The notes below the pieces were generated by a model. It was given only the letters and a program-made list of their open reading frames with translations. It was not told the DNA's origin and did no database searches. The position numbers were made by a program, and so were the translations under genes. A DNA stretch of 64,000 nt, from contig JABURR010000061.1 of assembly GCA_014762635.1 (NCBI GenBank), forward strand, positions 62,001-126,000, read 5' to 3'. This stretch comes from Paracoccaceae bacterium. GTDB lineage: Bacteria > Pseudomonadota > Alphaproteobacteria > Rhodobacterales > Rhodobacteraceae. Below are positions 57,636 through 64,000 of this stretch, in pieces (positions within the stretch are counted from its first letter, which is position 1; every line of letters starts with the position of its first letter).

Positions 57636-59945
57636 TCAGGAGGCGCGCGCGGCCTGGATCGCTGCCCAGACCCGCTGCGGAGTGGCGGGCAACGCGATAT
57701 CCTCGACCCCCAATGGCGCCAGCGCGTCGAGAACCGCCGAGATGACCGCTGGGGTCGCGCCCACGGTTCCGGCCTCGCCCGCACCCTTTACCTTGACCGG
57801 GTTGCCGGGCAGATCGACCTCGACCGTCTCAACTCGGATCGGCGGCATGTCGGCGGCGCGCGGCATGGCGTAATCCATGAAGCTGCCGGTCAGAAGCTGG
57901 CCGGTCTCGTCGTAGACCAGGTCTTCCATCAGGGCCTGTCCGATCCCTTGGGCGATGCCACCCACCATCTGGCCGTCCAGCAGCATCGGGTTGATCACCG
58001 TGCCCACGTCATCGGCCGAGACCATCCGAACGATCTCCACCGCGCCGGTTTCGGGGTCCACCTCGACCTCGGCGATCTGGCAGCCGTTGGGGAAGGTGAA
58101 GCCCTCGAGCTTGAAATTACCCTGGCCCGACAGGCCGATGCCCAGTTCCTCGGGCAGGATCGGCTTGAACGACAGTGCTGCGACCTGTTCGATGCGCATT
58201 TTCCTGTCGGTGCCCGCGACGCTGAGTTCCCCGGCCTCGAAGACCACGTCATCGGGCGCCACTTCCATCAGGTGGGCCGCGATCATGCGGGCCTTCTCGA
58301 TCACCTGGTCGGAGGCGATCTTGAGCGATCCACCCCCGTTGATCATCGACCGCGAGGCCACCGTGCCGCGTCCGAAGCTGACCGCATCGGTATCGCCCTG
58401 GACCACCCGGATCCGGTCAAACGGGACGCCGAGCCAGTCCGAGAGCATCTGCGCATAGACCGTCTCGTGCCCCTGTCCGTGGCTGAACGTGCCCACCAGC
58501 GCGGTGACGCTGCCGCCCGGATCGAAGCGCACTTCGACGCTTTCGTTGCCGAGGCCCGCGTTTTCCATGTGGAGCGCGATGCCATAGCCCAGCAGCTTGC
58601 CGCGGGTCTTCGCCTCGGCCTTGCGGGCCTCGATATCGTCCCAGCCGATCATCTCCAGAGCCTTGTCGAGGATCTTGGCATAGTCACCGGTGTCGATCGT
58701 GTAGACCAGTGGCGTCTTGTAGGGCATGTCCCCGACGCTGAGCATGTTTGCGCGGCGCAAGTCGATGCGGTCGCGCCCGGTCTCGCGCGCGGCTTTGTCC
58801 ATCAGGCGTTCGATGAGGTACGAGGCTTCGGGCCGCCCCGCGCCGCGATAGGGCTGTGTGGGCGAGGTATTGGTGTAGACCGCCCGCGCGACGACGTTCG
58901 CCACGGGCACCCGGTAACAGCCGGTCGCCAGCGCCGCGGCGAACAGCGGTGGCACGCCTGCGCCCGGGGCAAGGAAGGCGCCGGTGTTGAAGTCGCAATG
59001 GATCCGCAGCGCGGTGATCTTGCCGTCGGCATCAAGGCCCAGTTCCGCCTCCAGAACCTGATCGCGCCCGTGATAATCGGCCAGCAGCGATTCCGAGCGG
59101 TCGGCCTGCCAGCGCACGTCCCGCCTTAGCCGGTGCGCGGCCCATGCGGTCAGGATGTCCTCTGCATAGACGCAGCCCTTCATCCCGAAGCCGCCGCCCA
59201 CATCCCCAGCCTGAACCCTGACTTGGGTCTGTGGAATGCCGAGCGCCCCGGCGATCTCGGTTCGGATCGTGTGCGGAACCTGGGTCGAGGTGTGTATTGT
59301 CAGCCGACCGTCGCGACGATCATAGCGGCAGACCGTGGCTCGTGGTTCCAGCGCATTGGCCGAAACCCGGTTGTTATGCAGGCAGAGCCGCGTGACATGG
59401 GCGGATTTATCCAGCGCTGCCTGCGTCGCGCCCGCGTCGCCGAAGTCGATCACGAAGCCGATGTTGCCCGGCGCGTCGTCCCAAAGCGCCGGGGCACCCG
59501 GAGCCGTGGCGGTACGTGCGTCGATCACGACCGGCAGGTCTTCGTAGTTGATCTCGATGAGTTCCGCCGCGTCGCGCGCGATTTGCCGCGTCTCGGCCAC
59601 GATCACCGCAACCGCCATACCGGCATAAAGCACCCGGTCCTGTGCGATCGCCGGGACCGCGCGTGTCTTCACGTTCTGCTGGACGCCGGGAAAGATGGTG
59701 GCGCAGGCCATGCCGCCGATCCCGTCGGCCGCATAATCCGCTCCGGTCAGAACTGCGTGCACCCCGGGTAAGGCATGTGCTTGGTCCACATCGGTTCCCT
59801 TGATCCGTGCATGGGCGGCGCTGGAGCGGACCACATGCACATGGAGTGCGTTCGCCCCTGCGAGGTCGTCCGAGTAGCTGCCGAGCCCGCTCAGCAGCCG
59901 CACGTCCTCGACCCGTTTAACCGATTGACCTACCCCGAATTTCAT
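57636..59945 (-). CDS. Xanthine dehydrogenase-family molybdopterin-binding (large) subunit
   Basis: 769 residues. CoxL/XdhB-type features: KRVEDVRLLSGLGSYSDDL (N-terminus), GDVGGGFGMKG, PYRGAGRPEASYLIERLMD (the form II CODH-like AYRGAGR position), SHGQGHETVYAQM and active Glu in KGAGEAGTVGATPAV. Oxidises a carbon centre of an unknown substrate; the AYxCSFR motif of true CO dehydrogenase is absent. No FeS or FAD subunit gene lies beside it; the upstream side is occupied by an IS3 remnant. Confidence 0.9.
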   Translation of the reverse strand: MKFGVGQSVKRVEDVRLLSGLGSYSDDLAGANALHVHVVRSSAAHARIKGTDVDQAHALPGVHAVLTGADYAADGIGGMACATIFPGVQQNVKTRAVPAIAQDRVLYAGMAVAVIVAETRQIARDAAELIEINYEDLPVVIDARTATAPGAPALWDDAPGNIGFVIDFGDAGATQAALDKSAHVTRLCLHNNRVSANALEPRATVCRYDRRDGRLTIHTSTQVPHTIRTEIAGALGIPQTQVRVQAGDVGGGFGMKGCVYAEDILTAWAAHRLRRDVRWQADRSESLLADYHGRDQVLEAELGLDADGKITALRIHCDFNTGAFLAPGAGVPPLFAAALATGCYRVPVANVVARAVYTNTSPTQPYRGAGRPEASYLIERLMDKAARETGRDRIDLRRANMLSVGDMPYKTPLVYTIDTGDYAKILDKALEMIGWDDIEARKAEAKTRGKLLGYGIALHMENAGLGNESVEVRFDPGGSVTALVGTFSHGQGHETVYAQMLSDWLGVPFDRIRVVQGDTDAVSFGRGTVASRSMINGGGSLKIASDQVIEKARMIAAHLMEVAPDDVVFEAGELSVAGTDRKMRIEQVAALSFKPILPEELGIGLSGQGNFKLEGFTFPNGCQIAEVEVDPETGAVEIVRMVSADDVGTVINPMLLDGQMVGGIAQGIGQALMEDLVYDETGQLLTGSFMDYAMPRAADMPPIRVETVEVDLPGNPVKVKGAGEAGTVGATPAVISAVLDALAPLGVEDIALPATPQRVWAAIQAARAS

Positions 59946-60036
59946 CGACCGGTTTCCTCCCTGCCTGCGCGCTAAATGTTCGAGCGATAAGTTAGAGCAG
60001 GGCGGGGGCGGCGTCCATCACCGGCGTGCGTATGTT

Positions 60037-60304
60037 TGAGCTACTCCCCATTGGTTGGACAGGATCTGGTGTAACTCAAGCTGCTTTTTGCACCTGCTGA
60101 TCGGGGTTGGTTGTTTCATTTCTCTGCCAATAGACCACGGCCGGTGGCGTGCCGCCGAGTGCTGAGTGTGGGCGTTTGAGATTGTGGAAGTCGATCCACT
60201 TTCTGACGCCCGCCTTTGCCTCTGATCCAGTCTCCCAGGCGTGCAGGTAGACGCATTAATACTTCAGGGACCGCCAGAGCCGTTCGACGAAGATGTTGTC
60301 AAGG
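60037..60304 (-). pseudogene. IS3-family transposase fragment (3' end)
   Basis: Minus-strand reading gives the C-terminus of an IS3 OrfB: DNIFVERLWRSLKY, an in-frame TAA, then VYLHAWETGSEAKAGVRKWI, DFHNLKRPHSALGGTPPAVV, YWQRNETTNPDQQ and a stop at about 60078. The terminal repeat begins TGAGCTACTCCCCATTGG at 60037. The upstream part of the IS is missing at the junction with a TPP-enzyme remnant. Confidence 0.85.
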
Positions 60305-60487
60305 AGGCGACCCCGCCGACCTCAAGGTCGCCATCGCCCGCGCCATCGAGAACGCCCCCGCCGTGGTCGACGTCGTCACCTCGCAAGACGCTGTCTCCTC
60401 GGATGCCAAGTAAGGCCTCGGATTCGTCCCGGACTACCAACCCCTCACATTCTGGGACGACGCAGAGAAAAACGAAGGGGCGAACTC
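60305..60487 (+). pseudogene. Remnant of a TPP-dependent enzyme (acetolactate synthase-like) C-terminus
   Basis: Plus-strand translation reads GDPADLKVAIARAIENAPAV, VDVVTSQDAVSSDAK, TAA, GLGFVPDYQPLTFWDDAEKN. This pattern is the C-terminal end of acetolactate synthase-like enzymes, with an in-frame stop replacing a small residue. The 5' part is lost at the IS3 junction. Confidence 0.75.
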
Positions 60488-60661
60488 TGACCGCGCAGGC
60501 CGGTCGATTGCGCCAAGCGCGGCAAGATACTGGATCAATGCGGAGAAAGAGGTAGGCTCCGAGTGTTGAAGGGAAGACCGGGCACTGTTTCGGGGTGAGG
60601 CAAGAAAATCGTCGGGCAGGGGTGGTGGAACCCCGTTGACCCGCGCTGACAGGAGGAAGCC

Positions 60662-61816
60662 ATGACCGACATTCGCGTTTGCACCCATGAGGGCCCCGGC
60701 GCCGCGCCCGTGATCCGCACGGTCCCCCGGCCCAAGATCGGGCCCAAGGCCGCGCTGATCCGCATCGGCGCCTGCGGCGTCTGCGGCACCGACCAGCATA
60801 TCCTCAAGGGGCACTGGCCCAAGCCGCTTCCCTGGCCCTTCACCCTTGGCCATGAACTGGCGGGCGTGATTGTCGAGATCGGAGATGAGCTCAAGACCGA
60901 CTTCATGGGCAAGCCGATCGGCGTGGGCTCCAAGCTGATGTTGCCGCCGCTCATGCCCTGCGGCCATTGCGACTGGTGCCTGCACTACCCCGAGACGGCC
61001 AACAAGTGCCTGACCCCGGTCTACTATGGCCGCTACCTTGGTTTCGACAAGCCGCCGCACCTTTGGGGTGGCTGGGCCGAGATGGTCTACGTGGATTTCG
61101 ACGATCTGCCGGGCACCAAGATCTACAAACTGCCCGACGAGATGTCGCTGCGCCTTGGCACCCTTTCGGAGCCGCTCACCTCCTGCATCCGCGCCTTCGA
61201 ACGCGCGCAGAGGGTCAACGGCTTTCCCTGGAATGCGACGGTGGTGATTCAAGGTACCGGGCCGATCGGGATCCTTGCCGTGGCCGCCGCGCTCGAGATG
61301 GGGGCCGGGCGCGTGATCTCGGTCGGGGCGCCGGAAAGCCCGCGGCTGGAACTTGCCCGCCGCTTCGGGGCCGAGGCGACGGTGAACATCGAGGAGATCA
61401 TCGCGCCCGAAGATCGCATCAAAGCGGTGCGCGATATCGTCGGCGGCTACGGAGCCGACCTGGTGATGGATTGTTCCGGCCATCCCACGGCGGGGCCGGA
61501 AGGGATCGAGTTCCTCCGCGATGGCGGCACCTATGTCGAAATGGGCCAGTTCACCGACGCGGGTAGTATCCAGACCAACTGGCACCGCATCTGCACCAAG
61601 GACCTGAACGTGCTCGGCTCCTGGGCCTTCACGGCCAACGATCTGCCCAAGGGCGTCGACATGCTCTGGCAGGCGCGGGACCGGTATCCGTGGCTCGATA
61701 TGCAGACCCTCTATGATTTCACCGAGGAGGGCGTGGCCCAAGCCGTGCAGGACGCGATGGCGATGAAGACGGTGAAATCCACCATCATCCCCAACCCCGA
61801 CCTGATCGAGGCCTGA
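60662..61816 (+). CDS. Zinc-dependent alcohol dehydrogenase family protein
   Basis: 384-residue medium-chain dehydrogenase. Catalytic zinc region CGVCGTDQH and GHELAGVIVE; structural zinc cysteines in CGHCDWCLHYPETANKC; Rossmann motif VIQGTGPIGILAVAAAL. Substrate unknown. RBS GGAGG; ends 3 bp before the epoxide hydrolase gene, with which it probably forms an operon. Confidence 0.9.
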   Translation: MTDIRVCTHEGPGAAPVIRTVPRPKIGPKAALIRIGACGVCGTDQHILKGHWPKPLPWPFTLGHELAGVIVEIGDELKTDFMGKPIGVGSKLMLPPLMPCGHCDWCLHYPETANKCLTPVYYGRYLGFDKPPHLWGGWAEMVYVDFDDLPGTKIYKLPDEMSLRLGTLSEPLTSCIRAFERAQRVNGFPWNATVVIQGTGPIGILAVAAALEMGAGRVISVGAPESPRLELARRFGAEATVNIEEIIAPEDRIKAVRDIVGGYGADLVMDCSGHPTAGPEGIEFLRDGGTYVEMGQFTDAGSIQTNWHRICTKDLNVLGSWAFTANDLPKGVDMLWQARDRYPWLDMQTLYDFTEEGVAQAVQDAMAMKTVKSTIIPNPDLIEA

Positions 61817-61819
61817 CCG

Positions 61820-62965
61820 ATGCGCGCCACGCCTTTCACCCTGCAGGTGCCCGACGCGGATATCGAAGACCTTAAGGCGCGGCTGGCGCGCACCCGGTTG
61901 CCCGACCAGCCCCCCGGGCCTGCGTGGCAATCGGGCACCGATCTGGACTACCTGCGCGACCTTGTCGGCTATTGGCGGGACGGGTTCGACTGGCGCGCCC
62001 AGGAAGCAGCCCTGAACGCCTTTCCCCAGTTCAAGATTCCGCTGCACGACATCGACCTGCATTTCATCCACGCAGAGGGCAAGGGGCCAAACCCGATGCC
62101 CCTGCTGCTGCTGCACGGCTGGCCCGGATCGGTGTTCGAGTTCCTCGACATCCTGCCGCGGCTCACTGATCCGGCGGCCTTTGGTGGCGATCCGGCGGAT
62201 GCCTTCACGGTGGTGGCCCCGTCACTGCCGGGATATGGCCTGTCCTTCGCGCCCGGACAGCGCCGCTTCAGCGTGCAGGAAATGGCGGATTGCTTTGCCG
62301 ACCTGATGCCGGCGCTGGGATACGAGCACTTCGGGGTTCAGGGCGGCGATTGGGGCGGGTTCACCGGTTCGGCCATGGGGTTGCGCCATCCCGAGCGGCT
62401 GATCGGGTTGCACCAGAACCTGATCGCGATACGCCCCGACCCGACCCCCGTTCCGGATGCCACGCCCGAGGAGGCGCGCTACGCCGAGGAGATCGGCGTC
62501 TGGGTCAACGAGGAGTCCGGTTACACCTGGATCCAGGCCACGCGGCCGCAGACCCTTGCCTATGGGGTGACGGATTCCCCGGCCGGCCTCGCCGGGTGGA
62601 TCGTCGAGAAATTCCACGCCTGGACCGATAACGACGGCACCCCCGAAAGTGCCGTTGATCGTGACAGGATGCTGGCCAATATCTCGCTCTACTGGTTCAC
62701 CGGGGCGATCGGATCTTCGTTCTGGCCCTACTATGCCCGCCATCGGGGCGAGTGGCCCGTGCCCGACGGTGCCAAGGTGACGGTGCCTTTCGGCTACGCG
62801 GCCTTCCCGTGCGAGATCCGCCGCCCGCCACGCTCAATCGCCGAACGCGCCTACACCGATATCCGGCGCTGGACCGAGATGGAGAAGGGCGGGCATTTCG
62901 CCGCCATGGAGCAACCCGAGGCCCTCGCCGGAGAAATCCGCGAATTCTTCCGCGCGCTACGCTGA
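61820..62965 (+). CDS. Epoxide hydrolase (EHN-type alpha/beta hydrolase)
   Basis: 381 residues. N-terminal EHN domain (FTLQVPDADIEDLKARLART, WRDGFDWRAQEAALNAFPQF) and alpha/beta hydrolase core: oxyanion LLLHGWPGSVFEF, nucleophile Asp in VQGGDWGGFTG, C-terminal catalytic His in KGGHFAAMEQPE. Lid tyrosines are plausible in GYTWIQ. Coupled to the dehydrogenase upstream, suggesting oxidation of an epoxide-derived diol. Confidence 0.92.
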   Translation: MRATPFTLQVPDADIEDLKARLARTRLPDQPPGPAWQSGTDLDYLRDLVGYWRDGFDWRAQEAALNAFPQFKIPLHDIDLHFIHAEGKGPNPMPLLLLHGWPGSVFEFLDILPRLTDPAAFGGDPADAFTVVAPSLPGYGLSFAPGQRRFSVQEMADCFADLMPALGYEHFGVQGGDWGGFTGSAMGLRHPERLIGLHQNLIAIRPDPTPVPDATPEEARYAEEIGVWVNEESGYTWIQATRPQTLAYGVTDSPAGLAGWIVEKFHAWTDNDGTPESAVDRDRMLANISLYWFTGAIGSSFWPYYARHRGEWPVPDGAKVTVPFGYAAFPCEIRRPPRSIAERAYTDIRRWTEMEKGGHFAAMEQPEALAGEIREFFRALR

Positions 62966-62982
62966 ACCCCGGTGCATGCGGG

Positions 62983-63870
62983 CTAAACCATCATCCGCCT
63001 CGGATCGGCGATCAGACCGGCGTAATGCGACAGGAACCGCGCGGCGTCGGCGCCGTTGATGACGCGGTGATCGTAGCTCAGGTCCAGCGGAACCATCGGC
63101 ACGGGGCGCGGCGTGTCGCCATCCCAGGCGGTCACGGTTTCGGTGCGCGTGATCCCCAGGATTGCTACTTCCGGCGGGTTGACGATGGGCGTGAAGGCCG
63201 TGCCGCCGATGCCGCCCAGATTGGTGATCGTCATCGAGGCACCGCCCATCTCGTCCGGGCCGATCTTGCGGGCCTGCGCACGGGACGCGAGGTCGGCGAT
63301 CTCGGCCGCGATCTGCCACAGCCCTTTGCGGTCGGCGTCCCGGATCACCGGAACCATCAGCCCGTGAGCCGTGTCCACCGCGATGCCGATATGGACGTAA
63401 TCCTTCAGGATCAGCGTCTGCCCATCCGCCGAAAGCGAGGCATTGAAGCGGGGGAAGGCCCGCAGGCACCGCGCGAGCGCCGCCGCGTGGAAGGCCAAGG
63501 CGGTCAGCTTGACGCCGCGCGCCTGAGCCTCGGGCTTCCAGGCTTTCCGCAGTGCTTCGATCGCGCTGACATCGGCGCGGTCATGATGGGTGACCGCCGG
63601 GATCAGCGATTGCGCGGCGGCCAGGTTGCGCGCGGCGACCAGGGCGAAGCGGCTCATCGGCTCTTCGGTGACCGGGCCGTAGGCGGCATGGTCCACGTCC
63701 CAATAGCTGGTGTCTGCCGAAGCTGAGGCCGCGGCGGCGGGAGCGGTCCCGCCCTCGATATCCTCGGGTCCGATGGTGGTTCGGCCCAGCGTGCGGGCGC
63801 GCTCCTCGAGGTCCACGCCCTTCTCCTGCGCGAGGCGGCGAACCGAGGGGCTGGCGATGATGTCCGACAT
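62983..63870 (-). CDS. 2-oxo acid dehydrogenase E2-type acyltransferase without lipoyl domain
   Basis: 295 residues. It begins directly with a peripheral subunit-binding domain (ASPSVRRLAQEKGVDLEERA), then an Ala-rich linker and the catalytic domain (IPAVTHHDRADVSAI, ITNLGGIGGTAFTPIVNPPE) with the active-site DHRVINGADAARF. No lipoyl domain is present, so a separate lipoyl protein or fused E1 would be needed. RBS AGGAGG; 9 bp behind the aldehyde dehydrogenase end. Confidence 0.88.
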   Translation of the reverse strand: MSDIIASPSVRRLAQEKGVDLEERARTLGRTTIGPEDIEGGTAPAAAASASADTSYWDVDHAAYGPVTEEPMSRFALVAARNLAAAQSLIPAVTHHDRADVSAIEALRKAWKPEAQARGVKLTALAFHAAALARCLRAFPRFNASLSADGQTLILKDYVHIGIAVDTAHGLMVPVIRDADRKGLWQIAAEIADLASRAQARKIGPDEMGGASMTITNLGGIGGTAFTPIVNPPEVAILGITRTETVTAWDGDTPRPVPMVPLDLSYDHRVINGADAARFLSHYAGLIADPRRMMV

Positions 63871-63879
63871 GATGCCTCC

Positions 63880-64000
63880 TTACCAGCTGGCCGAGATATA
63901 CTGGGTTTCCATGAATTCCAGCATGCCCTCGTGGCCGCCCTCGCGGCCAAGGCCGGATTGCTTGACACCACCGAAGGGCGCGGCCGGGTCGCTGACAAGA
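63880..64000 (-). CDS. Aldehyde dehydrogenase family protein (partial, C-terminus)
   Basis: Minus-strand reading at the window edge ends [37 protein letters not shown], stop. This is the conserved C-terminus of NAD(P) aldehyde dehydrogenases, succinate-semialdehyde type. The catalytic part lies outside the window. Cotranscribed with the E2-type gene. Confidence 0.85.
   Translation of the reverse strand, partial: LVSDPAAPFGGVKQSGLGREGGHEGMLEFMETQYISASW

Noticed and set aside
57234-59129. 631-codon plus-strand frame
   Set aside because: Antisense shadow of the molybdenum hydroxylase large subunit.

Overview
This window is about 64 kb of GC-rich DNA from an alphaproteobacterium, most likely a Rhodobacteraceae (Roseobacter-type) chromosome. 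Supporting signs are the ClpP/ClpX order, an NDUFA12-type complex I subunit, the aat-accC-accB block, a GapR (DUF2312) gene, a lone Hint-domain protein, TRAP transporters and an ScfR-type regulator. No database search was possible. Family names rest on motifs, length and gene order read from the sequence.

Layout. 1-6.1 kb is housekeeping: clpP (partial), clpX, a RidA protein, an NDUFA12-like protein, MlaD, DUF2155, aat, and the fatty-acid operon accB-accC. 6.2-9.6 kb looks like the end of reductive pyrimidine breakdown: a RutR-like regulator, an omega-aminotransferase and a ureidopropionase-like hydrolase, with a near-consensus RutR operator between them. 10-12.6 kb carries an acyl-CoA synthetase and a class III CoA transferase. 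12.7-25.5 kb is a candidate acetate/short-chain acid block: acs behind a five-gene Liv-type ABC operon, a divergent ScfR-type regulator across an inverted repeat, a lone receiver, and a transporter-fused (CrbS/CbrA-like) sensor kinase. 28-34 kb is a BMP-type nucleoside importer ending in purine nucleoside phosphorylase. 34-39 kb holds rimI, tsaB, a NifU-like protein, a UspA protein, a frameshifted membrane-protein gene, ilvE and gapR.

41.0-49.3 kb is a genomic island integrated at the 3' end of tRNA-Thr(TGT). It is bounded by a 58-bp perfect direct repeat and carries a tyrosine integrase, an AlpA-like regulator, a winged-helix protein whose gene contains iterons plus an A-rich tract (like the phage lambda O/ori arrangement), and a two-gene Gabija-like defence system (OLD/TOPRIM nuclease plus UvrD-like helicase). 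The layout resembles a phage satellite or integrative element with a defence cargo. This is the most interesting part of the window.

49.5-64 kb is accessory metabolism: an L-2-hydroxyglutarate oxidase with a TAXI-TRAP transporter and a GntR regulator; an IS5-type deletion derivative; a sulfotransferase; an SDR dehydrogenase; an orphan molybdenum hydroxylase large subunit; an IS3 fragment fused to a decayed TPP-enzyme end; a zinc alcohol dehydrogenase with an epoxide hydrolase; and an E2 acyltransferase without lipoyl domain next to the end of an aldehyde dehydrogenase gene.
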